DNA of 64,000 nucleotides from Acanthosepion esculentum (GCA_964036315.1 OZ038487.1:53325282-53389281), one strand, 5' to 3'. Shown: positions 20,965 to 33,479, counted from the first letter of the stretch. Numbers and translations: made by a program. Notes: a model not told the origin generated them from the letters alone.

Positions 20965-22255
20965 TTTTTTATAATCAAGTTCACACCCAAGCAAGGCAGT
21001 AAAGCCACTGAGACAGAAGGGGTTACTAGGTGTGGAAGAATTAGAAAATAGAAACATTACTGAAGTGCAGGAATAAAAGAAGAGTAATCAGGAAGACAGC
21101 AAATAGTGATATTGACATTGCATTTAAATTTTTGAAAATTAAAGTTGACCAGAAAGCATGGAACCAGAGGAGAGTTCCACAAGTGAGAAGTGTGAGAAAA
21201 GAAACTGTTAGCTTAGAAATTACAGTTACATCTAGCCAACTCATCTATAAATTGATGAGACCTTGTCACTAGTCTTGTACTGCACTTGAATTCATAAAGT
21301 CTAGGCAACATTATAAAGAGCATATCTGAACAATTACCATGGAAGTATATATAGAAAAGGCACCGGGAGGCAACTTTATGGTGGTAGGAAAGTGACTGAA
21401 GCCAAGATGCCAGATAAGGACCAATAATATATTGCTGGTTCTTCTTTGGATTTTATCAAGGATCTTAGATATAAAGCAGGAGCTCCAGACCATATATGGC
21501 AGCAATATTCTCAGCATGGATGAATGGTAGACATATATAGATATGCAAGATAGACTCAGGAGAGAAAAATTGTGTAGCACGAGGCAGTGGACCGACTTTT
21601 TTAGCGGCTGACCTAGAAATGGTTTCAATACAGTCTTTCTTCTTCATATCAGCTGAGAACATTATCCCAAGAAGACACAATGAGTCACTCTCCTGGAGGT
21701 TTCCATGTTAATGGAAGGCAGAAAGGGATCTCTCCAATAATTCATAGAGAGCAGCTTAGTTTTGGAGACATTAAAATTAACAAGCCATCTTTTGCCCCAG
21801 TTAACAACAGACTTGAGGTCATTTTTGACATCAGCCACCAATTTGACCTCATGAAACTGATCAGACTTACTATTGGGACAAGAGTAAATGGTTGTATCAT
21901 CAGCATAGATGCCATGTTCAGAGCTGATGCCACCTGAAAGAACATTGATGAAAATTAAAGTTAGACCAAGTATAGAGCCCTGGAGTCACCTGCATTAGTA
22001 CCAAATGATCTAGAAGAATGGCTGTTCAAGATAACTTTCATTTCACAATTTGATCAGAAAGACTGAATTAGTTAAAAAATTTAGCTGGAGACACCATATC
22101 TTTTCAACTTGTGGAGAAGACTTGTATGCCAAACCCTGTCAAAAGCTTTCAAGATGCCCAAAGCAACATCCCAAGCTTCACCATTCTTACCTAGAGCTTG
22201 ATAGACTCTTATTGTCATTACATCAGCAGTTGACCTAGAGAAACAAATCAGATAT
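20965..22255 (-). mobile_element. LINE-J reverse transcriptase and C-terminus, pseudogene
   Basis: This is the second-longest LINE-J copy. Minus-strand frames give, in order: DVALGILKAFDRVWH-like RT sequence (about 22180), a damaged SRALYLV in place of QGSILGP (about 21990), IYADDTTIYS with the YADD catalytic motif (about 21905-21885), LKSVVNWGKRWLVNFN (about 21810), FSADMKKKDCIETISRSAAK (about 21660), then the family C-terminus and UTR to 20965. Stops and frameshifts are many. The endonuclease domain and the first RT motifs are lost at the 5' side near 22255. Confidence 0.8.
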
Positions 22256-22324
22256 GTGTATGCAGGCAGTTATGTAAATCAAGAATATAACAGTAATGGA
22301 TTATTTAAAATAAAGAGAAAAATG

Positions 22325-24180
22325 ATAAATAATATATTATAAGAGATTATAATAAAAACATTTTGAAATCGCTACACAAAAGCTTTCATATTACAATACT
22401 ATGATTGTACTTCTTCAGGCGATGGTAAGTAACTGGTGATTAAATGATTTTTTAAGGAAATTAAAAAAAAGTGTTACCTATTTTCTGAAAGTTAAAGTGG
22501 GGAGACATCAGAATTAAAAATTGACTTGTGGGTATGTTCTGATTAACCAATTAAATGTTACACCTGCACTAAATAGAAAAGTAAGGTCAGAGGGTAGAGG
22601 TGGGTGAGTTATTTTATCATGTCATGATAAACTGGAACATAGGCAGGCCATCAATGATGATTGTGGAAAATATGTCAGCGACAAATGTATAGTGATTGTT
22701 GACAAATATTACATGTTCAATTTTTTGAAAGGGTGTTGAACGGAGAGGTAGGTTAATCAGACATAAAGTTAACAGAAAAAATTTCAAAAAAATTTTTTAT
22801 ATTCAGGTAGCTTCATAAAGGGGACTGTAGATAAAATTAAAAATGTGGAACATCTATATAAGATATTAATAATGCTAACTGGATGGCAATATATAGCAAT
22901 ATTTAAGCCGAATAAACAAAATAAGGTAAGAGTGTCGAGAGTGGACTATTAACTATTAATAAATTATGGCTATAAGAAATGGTAATATGTAATTTAAAAA
23001 AATATCAACTATATTTTAAGGTAAAAGATAAACTGTATTGGCAATTTACATTTAATTCACTCCTTTGGTTTAATAGTGATTTTTTTGTCAGCAAATTTGA
23101 TGATTTGCAATTTTTCAGATAAACACATGAAGCATGGTTCATTTAAAGATTTACAAGTTCTATTTTTTTCTTTTAGTGTTTTCCATTTTACTCTTGGGGT
23201 TTTATTAATTTCTTTTACATTCCAAAAATATTTAGAAAGGAATATCGTATTTCTGTACGCATTATTGGAGAAAGATAATACATGTTGGTACCACCTAGTT
23301 TTAAAGGAATTCTTAACATCCCAATATAAAATTTTTTAACTGTTGGATTTTCTACAATAGAAATAGTGCTTAGGTAAACAAGAGAGTCTGTTTGACATAT
23401 GTTTTGCAATGGACATCCCTTTCTAAATATTTTTGGAACTTAAAAGAAGTTAATAAAACCCCTACAGTAAAATGGAAAATACTAAAAAAAGTTAGAACTT
23501 GTAAATCTTTAAATGAACCATGTTTTTGTGTTTACCTGAAAAATTACAAATTGTCAAATTTGCTGACAAAAAAAAATCACTATTAAACTAAAGAAGTGAA
23601 TTAACTGCTAATTGCCAACATGGTTTATCTTTTACCTTAAAATATAGTTGACTTTTTAAAAATTACATATTACCATTTTTTATAGCCATAATTTATTAGT
23701 ATACAATGGTCCACCCTTTTTTGAAATTTTTTCTGTTAACTTTATATCTGATTAACCTACCCCTCCGTTCAACACCCTTTCAAAAAATTGAACATGTAAT
23801 ATTTGTCTACAATCACTATACATTTGTCACTGACATATTTTCCACAATCATCATTGATGGCCTGCCTATGTTCCAGTTTATCATGACATGATAAAATAAC
23901 TCACCCACCTCTACCCTCTGACCTTACTTTTCTATTTAGTGCAGGTGTAACATTTAATTGGTTAATCGGAACATACCCACAAGTCAATTTTTAATTCTGA
24001 TGTCTCCCCACTTTAACTTTCAGAAAATAGGTAACACTTTTTTTTAATTTCCTTAAAAAATCATTTAATCACCAGTTACTTACCATCGCCTGAAGAAGTA
24101 CAATCATAGTATTGAAACATGAATGCTTTTGTGTAATGATTTCAACATGTTTTTATTATAATCTCTTATAATAAAAATAA
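22325..24180. mobile_element. 1.86-kb palindrome (PLE-G arms)
   Basis: The left arm (about 22325-23243) and right arm (about 23417-24180) are imperfect inverted copies around a spacer of about 170 bp. Paired landmarks include GGTGGGTGAGTTATTTTATC with its complement, and the oligo near TAAATCTTTAAATGAACCATG. The left arm holds about 150 extra bases (near 22795-22950). At the right end, plus strand 24090-24118 gives CTGAAGA, an AGTAC/GTATT stem and GAAAC. The left copy of this core (22382-22418, minus) has an insertion. No reverse transcriptase or GIY-YIG domain was recognised inside. Short open frames are not conserved between arms. Confidence 0.7.
24090..24118 (+). ncRNA. hammerhead-ribozyme-like core, PLE-G
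   Basis: CTGAAGA (24090-24096), AGTAC, loop of 7, GTATT, GAAAC (24114-24118). Stem II is five pairs with one wobble. It sits 60 bases inside the right end of the 1.86-kb palindrome. Confidence 0.3.
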
Positions 24181-24184
24181 TAAT

Positions 24185-26160
24185 ATATTACTCTACTTTG
24201 TAATGAGCACTTTTTAAAAGTAAATGCTATGAACACTGGACTTTTACTCTGTCCCATCTGTTCTTTCTCTCATTTAGTTATCACTCTTATTTTCTGATAA
24301 TGTTGTGTATGGGTGCCAGCATGTACAAAATTAGGTATGTTTATACACATACAAAAATTTAAAAAATTCTTTTAAAAATGTTGATGTTTGATGATTTGTA
24401 CCAAGCTTTTCCATTTATGATTAGTAAATATAATTTTTACTTAATAATAATATCATCTTAAGGCTGACATTAATATATAATTTTAAAAGATTTAAAAATT
24501 TAATAAATTTTTCTAATTAAAATTTAAAAAAATGAAAATAATTTTTGTAAAACTTCATCATTCAATAAAAAAATTTTTTTCTTAAGACAATAGTGTGCTT
24601 AATATATCTTATTTACAAAAGCTTTTCTAATTAAATAATGTCATCATTTTATTACATTTTTTATTTAATGATTCAGAGCAGATTTTCAGGAAAAAACAAA
24701 TTGGTAATTAAAATTCTCCAAACATTTCTGCTTTTAACTAATGTGAACATGAAGAAAGTAGCATTTTTATTTCTCAAAATTTTATAAAATTAAGTTGAGG
24801 TAAAAAAAATATATATTTTTACTAAGATTTTCTGGAAAAAAAATTTCAAAAATAATTTCATTCATGTGTGAATAAGTCCTGGAAATTTCATTAAAATCTG
24901 ACCATTATTTGATTTTTGTAAGAATTTCCAAAACAATATGTTTTTTAATCACAAAAAAGATGTTAAATTTCCCCTACTAATCTTTGGCCCACCATCTGAC
25001 ACAAGTAAGATTTTTAATGAAAACTTAGAATGTGGTAGAAAGGATTAAAAAATTTTAATAAAATAATCAGAAAATACTTTTGGTCTTTCCTCTTCATCAT
25101 AACATAAACATTTTGACAATAAAAATTTTGTTTTTATCAAGTTTGAGACCTTTTACATTATGGTATGCTCTTTTTTAGTGAATTTTGAAGATGCCTATAT
25201 TAAAGTAATTTATACTGATAGTTGTATGGATGTGAAGAGAACCTCTAAGGTGAATTTTATTGTGTTCCAATACAATGCCACATTCCAGTCAACAAATGTT
25301 GCAAATTACAAAACCTGAAATTAACATTTGTTACACCCCCTCATTTACAGCCATGATTTTGGATCTGTTTGTTGTTTCTTAAACTGAAAGAGACGTTTTT
25401 ATATCCAATACTAAAGTTGAATTTTGCTGTGCACATTTAGATGAAAATTAAACCAGAACCTTTTCCTTATGTGTGGAGGACAACTTGGATAGAATACTCA
25501 GAAATAATGTTTAGTACTAAATGTTGGCTATACTGAAAAATAAATTTGTGATTTTGAAGAGAAATAAATTTATTTCATTTTGATACCAATTTCACTATTT
25601 TGTTTGATCTAAAACTTGTGTTATACGATTGGAAACCTTATTTATCAATCAGCCCATTAATTTGAAAGAGAAATTTATTTAATTTTGAAAACAATGGCCT
25701 CATTCTATCATGTCTAAAACTTGTTTTGTATGATTGAAGACATTATTTATCAATCAACCCTTGTTAGAATTCAATAAGTAGTTGGCTGAACATATATTTT
25801 GGGTTATTGATTGACTGAAAAAAGATTTTACATATCATATTTCATAATAAGGATGCTTGTAAATAAAAACATTCTGCCCATAAGACTGCTCTCATTATGA
25901 CTTACAGTATTAATGAAAAGAGCCTAATTTTAACATTTCAGGATTGAAAAATTTCGTGATGAGCTTTGATTGACACTCAAACTCAAATTGCAAAACTGCC
26001 TCTGTCTCCCTAGCCATCTTCAGGTCCATTGTTTTTTTATTGATATCTGTTGATTTTTGTGTTATTTTGTCCCTGAGATTTGAGTTCTTATTCATTCCAG
26101 ATATCACTATGATCATGGCAATTGTTCTCATGCGATATTACCTAGATTTTATTAGTTTAA
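24185..26160. other. A/T-rich stretch without recognised gene
   Basis: I see no domain, TIR or clear repeat partner in about 2 kb. Sub-blocks at 25545-25620, 25660-25740 and after resemble each other (AAATTTATTT, CTAAAACTTGT, GATTGAA..TTATTTATCAATCA), which suggests an old local duplication with a period of about 110-120 bp. Confidence 0.5.
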
Positions 26161-26164
26161 GCCT

Positions 26165-26458
26165 ACTACTAGATTAACTCGAAGAGCCGAGTTCGAATTC
26201 CATTTAAATCCATTGCATTCACTTATGTACTAATACCCTTGGGAAAGGTATGAATCCTCTTCTTCTCCCCCCAGCTATTGGTAAATAGCAGGACAGACAG
26301 GGTTCTATAGTAAATCTATAGCCTTGGATGGCAACTGGTCTACTGCAGAAAGTAATGGCAACCTATTGTGGGAAAAAAGTCTGCCTTGACAGTCATGTAT
26401 CGAAAGATACATGATCGCCTAAGCGTGTATCACGCATGGCACTTAACTGACTGACTGA
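26165..26458 (+). mobile_element. Ceph-type SINE, tail type b, 5'-truncated
   Basis: It begins within the tRNA-like head (AGTTCGAATTCC, box B, 26190-26201) and continues through the shared centre: TTCACTTATGTACTAATACC, TTGGGAAAGGTATGAAT, CAGCTATTGGTAAATAGCAG and GCCTTGGATGGCAACTGGTC. It ends with a tail containing CATGTATCGAAAGATACATG and (GACT)n at 26445-26458. Box A is missing. The full-length relative is at 56795-57105 on the minus strand. Confidence 0.75.
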
Positions 26459-26462
26459 CTAG

Positions 26463-26765
26463 ATTGGCAGAGAGGTCTCTCCATCTTAAAATTGAAATGG
26501 CTAGATGTAACTGTAAGTTCTATGTTAACAGTTTCTTCTCTCACATTTCTGTTTGTGGAACTCATTTCTGGTTTCTTACATTTTTCGACATCGATCTTTA
26601 AAAATTAAATGAAATGTAAATCATTATCTTCTGCCTTCTTAATTCCTCTTCTTTTATTGTTCTTTATCATTAAGAATATTTTCTTCTTTTCATATTCTCT
26701 CACTCAGTAACCATTTGTGTGGCTTTATTGCTTTGCTTGGGTTAATGATTATTAAAAAAAAACTT
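26463..26765 (+). mobile_element. LINE-J 3' fragment
   Basis: It directly follows the SINE. GTGGAACTCATTTCTGG (the WNS motif region), TTCTCTCACTCAGTAACCAT, TTGCTTTGCTTGGGTTAATG and an A-tail to 26765 identify the family. Frames are degenerate. Confidence 0.65.
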
Positions 26766-26769
26766 TTGA

Positions 26770-27880
26770 AACATTGTGTATTCTTTCACTACATGTTTTA
26801 ACCAACTCCGATATCCACTACACAATCATCCTAATGGATATCAGTGATGTATTTTTGGAGCCTTTATATCCACAGTCAGAAAAAAGAAAAAACTATTAAG
26901 GGACAGAATCTTGTATTAAAATATAAATATAGCTGTTGGATATCATCAAGAATAATAAATTAATGGAATGAACTTAAAACAGGCTAAAATAGTAATATTT
27001 TTTCAGTTATGTTCTCTTGTTCAAAGTTCAATCAACTCCTTGTCACTTGTGGGGAAACTAGAATGAAACAAGTCACATGAAAACTTAAAGACAATGACTC
27101 AGGAGGTTACACGTCAATAGTCATTACATTGATTTCAATAGCCAAATGATTTTCTCTTCATAGTATTCTGTTTGCAGCGGAGGTCATCAAATTAATTTCA
27201 TTATTGATAAGCAATGACATGAAATAACAAGAATTATTGCATTGACAAAGTTCAAAGCAATGTTTACCTTGGGCATCTTTTCCACAAAAGAGACGCCTTG
27301 ATTTTGTGAATGACTGAGAAAATAAATTTCAATTAAAAACACAAAGACTTTCTCTCTTTCTCTTTATCTCTTACAACATAAATGAAACCATTCTCATATG
27401 ACCAATTTGAGTTATCTCTACCAAAGGCAGATAAACACATTCTGTATCCTTTACAGATGAATAAGAATTCATATTCTCACATTAATGCACAAACATTCTA
27501 TTATAAACAGATCTATATAAATAAATATGTGAACACATACATTTCAATAAATAGACTCACATGAAAATGCATGCTTCCATACAAACATTTCCATAATGGA
27601 AATATATATATATGACTCATATATATTTTAATACACAATTGTCTGAAAATTCGTATTTATGTATATGTTCATATGTATAGTAAGCAGTAAACTTATATTT
27701 ACTGACAGACATCGGCATATATACACTGAATGTTTTTCTAGAAAAAGCACTGGTCTAGAGGCACAGGGATATTCCCATATATTTATTGATAAATAATTAT
27801 CAACTCATACACACACTAGCATCTTGACAAAATGACACTTACATGAATACATAAAAACATTGATTCATGAATATACATAT
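26770..27880. other. no recognised gene
   Basis: A/T-rich sequence with an oligopyrimidine run near 27350 and no protein domain. The open frame at 27382-27564 has no recognisable motif. Confidence 0.5.
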
Positions 27881-27884
27881 ATGT

Positions 27885-28112
27885 GAACTGAGTTCCAATT
27901 CCAGTCAGGATCATTATATTTACTAATGTACACATACCCTTACGAAAAGTATGAATCCACCTCTTTTGCCCCAGCTATGGATTAATTAGTAGGACCTGTA
28001 TAATTAAATCACTATCATCTCCACCTAAAATTCTTACAATCTAAAAATATTTTCGGACTTTAAATAAACCGGAAAGTTTGATAAGCTGTAAAAAACAAAT
28101 CAATCAGTCAAT

Positions 28113-28115
<3 letters not shown>
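27885..28115 (+). mobile_element. Ceph-type SINE, tail type c, 5'-truncated
   Basis: Starts at box B (GAGTTCCAATTCC, 27891-27903), then the shared centre (ACTAATGTACACATACCC, CGAAAAGTATGAATCCACC, CCCAGCTATGGATTAATTAG). It then switches to tail c (TAGGACCTGTAT, AATTCTTACAATCTAAAAAT, GATAAGCTGTAAAAAACAAA) and ends (TCAATCAG)n. Tail c is also used by the 5S-headed SINE at 38887 and the composite SINE at 42955. Confidence 0.7.
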
Positions 28116-28162
<47 letters not shown>

Positions 28163-28197
28163 AATTTCTCAAAGTTAACCTGTAGAAAAAGATATGT

Positions 28198-28966
28198 ATA
28201 AAGGTAAAAGACAATAGGAAAACTATATTATTAACCAGCACATTTCGTCCAATGTGGACTTTTACAAGGCAAAATCAAAATGAATTTATTGAAAACAAAG
28301 TAACTATTACCAACAAACACTTCCAAAACCATTATGGATATAATCAGATCCTCAAATGCTAATAGCAATAATTTTTCTGAAACAGGCATTTATAAAATAA
28401 AATGCCAAAACTGTTCTTCCCAATATATTGGAGAAACAAGCAGAAACTTAAAAAATGCATCTATGAGCACAAAAGAGAGCTCACAAAAAAACAACTTAAC
28501 TAATGCACTAGTCATACATGGAAACAAATTCAACCAGAATTTTGATTTTAAGAATGCTACACTCATAAAAAAAGAAAATAACTCACTCAGAATAAAAACC
28601 CTTAATAGTGCTGCCATGGAATATTATCTAAATATTAATCTATGCCCGTTTTTTTCCCAGTATCACCTTTCCTTACTACCCTCCCAAGCCAACGTACACA
28701 ACTATATCAAGAAATCAAAAGAAAATGGTTGAATCCATCAACACAACAACAAAAACATTATTTCCACATGTGAAAGTACTTGACGTAATTTTCTGTTAAG
28801 AATATGAATACAATAGCGTTTTCTAAATTCTAGTTGCTAAGGTCATTTTGTTTGTTGTTAATAGTTGCTTTGTTTTCAATAAATTCATTTCATTTTTTGC
28901 CTTGATAAAAGTCCACATTTGATGAAATGCGTCAGCTAATAATACAGTTTTCCTATTATCTTTTAC

Positions 28967-28972
<6 letters not shown>
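28198..28972 (+). mobile_element. PLE-B Penelope-like element inside (TA)n
   Basis: Inverted arms of about 120 bp (28198-28318 and 28850-28972) flank a GIY-YIG coding remnant. The left arm on the minus strand (28242-28267) has CTTGTAAAA, a perfect GTCC-ACATT-GGAC stem and GAAAT. The right arm (28901-28928) has CTTGATAAAA, GTCC and GATGAAAT. Both are decayed hammerhead-like cores. (TA)n flanks both sides (28120-28158 and 28970-29007), so the element probably inserted into, or carries, the microsatellite. A 3' fragment of the family is at 5690. Confidence 0.75.
28334..28732 (+). pseudogene. GIY-YIG endonuclease domain of PLE-B, open for 132 codons
   Basis: The reading frame is intact from ATG to stop. 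Residues 17-40 read TGIYKIKCQNCSSQYIGETS, so both halves of the GIY..YIG signature are present, followed by R (SRNLK). NALVIHGNK, NFDFKNATLI and AAMEYYLNINLCP follow, where the glutamate of AMEYY is at the position expected for the catalytic Glu. This is the C-terminal nuclease of Penelope-like polyproteins, which nicks target DNA for target-primed reverse transcription. The reverse transcriptase is missing and the ATG is probably not the native start. The region between YIGETSRNLK and NALV appears to lack the usual R..EH motif because of a small frameshift (KNASMSTKES). It is not expected to be active. Confidence 0.8.
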
Positions 28973-29011
<39 letters not shown>

Positions 29012-29014
29012 CAC

Positions 29015-30447
29015 AAGGTGTATCAAAAATATATTTACATCCTAACACCAAAACAAGGTAAAATGTCCATTTAAACATATGTCCAAAAGGTCATCATTGT
29101 ACCTCGACACAGCAACTCATAACAAATGTACAAAATGTCCTTCACTTGCTTCTACACATGCATGCACCCATTGGATCATTGACTCGCGTACACTTTCGAA
29201 TACTCCCACATGGTGTTGAATGGTTTCAGAGGCTCCCATGACATGGTGATGAAGCGTTTCTGCATTATTAATGTCTGCTGCATAAACCAATTGTTTTAGG
29301 TGTGGTCCCATAGATAAAAATCCAAAGCATTGAGGTCAGGGAAATGTGCAAGCCATGGAACCAGTTTTCTCATAACTATCCATAATTCATGGTAGATGTC
29401 AACCAGTGCATCACGAACAATGTGACTAAAATGTGCTGGAGCCCCATCATGCATGAACCACATGCATCATTGTATTATTAGAGGTACATCTTCTAGCAGG
29501 TCTGGAAGCATGTTCAAGATAAAGTCCCTGTAGAGAGCTCCTGTAAGATGTGCTGGGAGAACATATGGACCTACCAGACAGTCACCTACAATTCCAGCCC
29601 ACATATTAATCATAAAGTGATGCTGGTCTCTAGTCTGTATTGTGCCATGGGGATTCCGATCCACCCACAAATGTTGTTTGTGTAAATTTGTTATTTCATC
29701 TCTTCCAAAAGTTACCTCATTTACAAATGAGACTGAAGAGACAAACAATGGATTGACAGTTTGTGCAATAAACCATTGGCAAAAGTTCTCTTGCGATGAG
29801 CAACCAGAGGATGAAAGACTCTGCGCACATTGCAACTGGTATGGATACAGTAGCTGTTCTTGAAGTATCTTTCATGTGGTACTAAAAGATGTATGACATG
29901 CTGTGACCACTTGATGTGTGCTGATACCTGGATCATCTCTGACAGCCCGTAAAATGTGTACTTTATGTGCAGGAGTACAAGTGGATCTCAGTCTTCCTCA
30001 ATCCATAGTTTATGGTGCCACAGATCCTGTCTCATCAATACAATGATAAATAGCAACAAAGGTTGGATGACTCAGCTGCTTTTGGTCTGGAAGCACAATC
30101 TGATACACCTGTGCAGCCTAGCGTCTATTGACATTCACATGGCCATATTTAAAAATCATATCTGCCTGCTCATGATATGAAGATCTGGCCATTGTTAAAA
30201 GAAACACTTCTCAGTTAACTCAATACTACACACGTTGAATGTTGAAGACAGACTGGCCACAAATATACATGAATGACAAATGTAACCTAGTCTAAATGGC
30301 AACACAGCACCATCTACCATAAACTTTCTTTAAACTTAATAACTGAAAAATGAAGGATTTGCTGACTTGTGTTTATATGGACTTTTGTCCTTGTTTTAGT
30401 GTAAGGAACTCACCTCCAAATTTGTAAAAGTATTTTTGATACACCTT
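29015..30447 (-). mobile_element. mariner-superfamily element (long TIRs), pseudogene
   Basis: Ends AAGGTGTATCAAAAAT (29015 on) and ATTTTTGATACACCTT (to 30447) are inverted. The resemblance extends inward (ACAAGG.AAAA.TCCAT). The minus strand codes a transposase remnant. Near the N-terminus there is MARSSYHEQADMIF. Then 29835-29467 is open for 122 residues with FVNEVTFGRDEITN (first catalytic aspartate as DE) and HLWVDRNPHG. Another frame gives MHDGAPAHFSHIVRDAL (second aspartate), PWLAHFPDLNALDFYLWDH (third) and a C-terminus near 29130. This is the MHDGAPAHF..PDLTPLDFFLWG mariner-like family of invertebrates. Frameshifts inactivate it. Confidence 0.8.
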
Positions 30448-30715
30448 ATATATGATATAAGTATAAAATATTGCACAATGATTGCTGGTGATAATATGAT
30501 GCCTGATATAAAATAACTAAGATAACATTCATACTATTAATAATAAATATATATTTTTACCTCACCATTTGGTATACTGAGTATTTCAACAATTTTTTGA
30601 AATGGACTGTTTTAACAGTAATATTTAAATTTTACAATGGTCAATTTTCAATTACTTGAAGATTGCTGTATGCATGAAACTGAGAGTGTTACCAACAGTT
30701 AAGAAAAAATATATA

Positions 30716-30772
30716 TTTAGTATTAATAGTATATTTAGTATGAATAGTATATTTAGTATTAATAGTATATAC
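30716..30772. repeat. 18-bp tandem repeat
   Basis: TTTAGTATTAATAGTATA and near variants occur three times in a row. They end exactly at the TA target of the mariner element that starts at 30772. Confidence 0.8.
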
Positions 30773-31643
30773 AGGGTGTGATGGGCAATTTGTTGCCATT
30801 TTATATTTTTAATTTTATTTATGCAGATTGTTTGTTTTTGACTTTGTTGACTGTGCAGTATAGTAGGGTCAGTTGGGCACCATCTGTGAGAAAAGAGCAC
30901 CATGATGAAATTCACTCCACAAGAAATTTGGAAATGGCATGATGTACTGGTTGGCATTTATGAACATTTCAGAGTGTTTAGATGTCAATCTGAGGACAGT
31001 GCAGAATATTCGGAAATAGTCGAATGAGTCTAATGGTGATTACAAAGCTACGGCAGCTCAGAAAACATGCTCTGATCATTCTGATAAGAAAAGAACTTCC
31101 GAATTTGTTCGTGAGGGTCTTAGACTCAACACAGAGACCTAAATCAAATGCCTTGAGAAGGTAGTGCTGTCTTGGTGCAAGCAGGTAACTGCTGGATGAT
31201 CCTATATCTGACAAGAGGATACTGCACCATACCACACAAGCAGGTAAACCCAGTCATGGCTTTCAGACAATTTCTGCAACCACATCACCCCTTACATCTG
31301 GCCACCTAACTCTCCAAACTGCAACCCCCTTGATTATTATGTGTGGGGTGCAGTTAAGCTAGAGACCAACAAAACTTCTTGTAACACCAAAGATGAACCT
31401 AAACCGAGGATTATGGCAGCATTCACCAACTTAAACAAGGAGATCATCCAGAAGAGTTGCAGGAGATTCTGAACTCATCTGGAGGTTGTAGTTGAAGCTA
31501 ATGGCAATTTTATTGAATAAATTTCCTCTTTAGTATTTCAATATATTTTTGCGTAATTTTGGTAAATATATCTGTTAAAATGTGATGTCAGTGTTATTTT
31601 TATTTTTGCATATTTTAAATGACAATTTATCCATCGCACCCTG
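30772..31643 (+). mobile_element. mariner-like element, internally deleted (872 bp)
   Basis: The TIRs are CAGGGTGTGATGGGCAATTT (30772 on) and, inverted, the sequence ending CATCGCACCCTG (31643), each flanked by TA. Transposase remnants are SECLDVNLRTVQNIRK at the helix-turn-helix, then KKRTSEFVREGLRLNTET at the deletion junction, then QEDTAPYHTSR (second aspartate), PNSPNCNPLDYYVWGAV (third) and TNLNKEIIQKSCRRF. The segment with the first catalytic aspartate is missing, with the same junction as at 7528-8128. Additional stops occur. It is a non-autonomous derivative. Confidence 0.85.
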
Positions 31644-31799
31644 TATAATGTCAGAAATGTGTCTACCTAAACACAAACAGTGTTTGCTGTTTTTGATACA
31701 AAATAGCCATTAGAAATAACAGAACAAATTTAATATTTTATTCACAAAAAATATGTCAAAACAAACTTTAAAATATAAAGAAAACACTTCCCAAAACAA

Positions 31800-33360
31800 A
31801 AACTAAGATCTGCAATTGGAATGTGAGTATTGATAGCATGTACCCTGATTCCATCATAAAAAATCTTAATGAATTCTAAACACTTCAAATGCATTGGTTA
31901 CTTAATATAAATCTAGTATAGGGGATAAAGAAATTGTATGAAAGTATCCCTTTTGAAACCTATTGTCTGTTCAAAACTCTAAGATATTACAAAACCAAAA
32001 CATTAATCTAAGAACTCAAGTCATGTTCTTAAATAACCTTGTCAGATCTAAACTCTCATGTGAATGTTATGCATGGTGTCCAACTCATTAAGAAAATATC
32101 GAAACTGTCAGTTATGTACAACTATTTCTCAAATTAATGATTAAAAATTAATTCAAGTGGATGAATCCTCTCTGTCTTAAAGAAGACAATTCTTCATCAG
32201 ATCTTAAAGACTGGCAGTACAGAATCACAAGCAAAGAACTTTACCAAACAACAAAGAACTTAACCAAATAACAAAATTCACATCACTTGAAGACTTCCAA
32301 TAGCAGCAACAACTAAAAGAGATAGCTCATGTAATTGGAAGGGAAAATAATGATATCATGAAGATGCTGACTTTCCAAATTACGAAGGCCATAATATTGA
32401 CCTGAAAATGAGTAATATCATTAAATAGACTTGTCATATCGAGACTCTGATATGAATAGCATCCATAGCATCCACATGAGAGTCTAGATTTAATAAGGCT
32501 ATTTAATAATAGTATTCGTTTTCAGGTTAATATTTTTGTGCTAAAAATGACAAAGAGATTCACAGATTAACAAAGGCCACATCACTTGAAGATTTCCAAC
32601 AGCAGTAACAGCAAAAATGTGCAATTCATATAACTAGGAGAGAACAATAATGATATATTCAAGATGTCAACTTTACAAGTTACCAAAAACAAAAAGATTG
32701 GAAGGAAACTCCAATCAATATTAGAAAGATCTATAACACTTACAGAACTTGAGAAATCCAATTTGAGGGAAAAGATTTCATAAATGACAACCAACAGTAA
32801 AGCTAACTGTTTGATCAATGAATATCGAATGTCTCCTATCTGGAAATGGCTAATTTTACCATTATTATTAAAAAGGACATTCTAATTGTATAGTAAGTGA
32901 TTTTAATGACTTTTATACAATTTCTACTAAGCCTTGAAGGATGAGATACAGAGAAAGATTAAAAACACTCTTAAAAAAGAATTAAAAAAATGTTAACTTT
33001 ATGAAAAGCTCATATTATCACAATTAAAATTCAAAATCAAATTTATAATGCTACTGGCAAGAAGTTTACAGATGTATTTCCATATGAGCACATTTAAAGA
33101 CATTTGTCCAAAAGCAGCTGCAACTAAAATGTGTAGTACAGGTAAGAAGGGAAAATAATCACATAGTGAAGATGCTGACTTTCCACACTACCATAAACCA
33201 GAGGTTTGGAAGGAATCTCTGACGAATACTAGAAACAACAATAAAATTTAATGGACTTGAGAAGAGATTTTATAAATTTCAACTAACAGCAGCATTAACT
33301 GTTCAATCAATGAATGCCAAATGTTTCCTGTATGGAAATGGCTAATTTCACAATTATCAT
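31800..33360 (+). mobile_element. LINE-Q 3' fragments in series
   Basis: Three partial copies of the same 3' region follow each other (about 32200-32400, 32560-32870, 33090-33350). The translation shows SLEDFQQQQQL, VIGRENNDI.KMLTFQ, IGRKLQSILERS and, at the end, TVQSMNAKCFLYGNG. The order LKW..RREN..K.LTF..RRLGRK..I.ERV..FYKFQL..SMNAKCF is a LINE ORF2 C-terminus that recurs at 19.4 and 53.7-54.9 kb. I cannot assign a clade. All frames are broken. Confidence 0.5.
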
Positions 33361-33428
33361 TCCCAATCAGCAATAATTTCCTAAATCATGTAAAAGATAA
33401 ACAAATCAATCTAACATTAGAAAAAATA

Positions 33429-33430
<2 letters not shown>

Positions 33431-33477
<47 letters not shown>
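33431..33477. repeat. (TA)n array
   Basis: Uninterrupted TA repeat of about 46 bp. Confidence 0.95.
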
Positions 33478-33478
<1 letters not shown>

Positions 33479-33479
33479 C

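Noticed and set aside
23076..23339. 87-codon frame inside the PLE-G palindrome as a protein
   Set aside because: It crosses the arm-spacer junction and is not conserved in the other arm.
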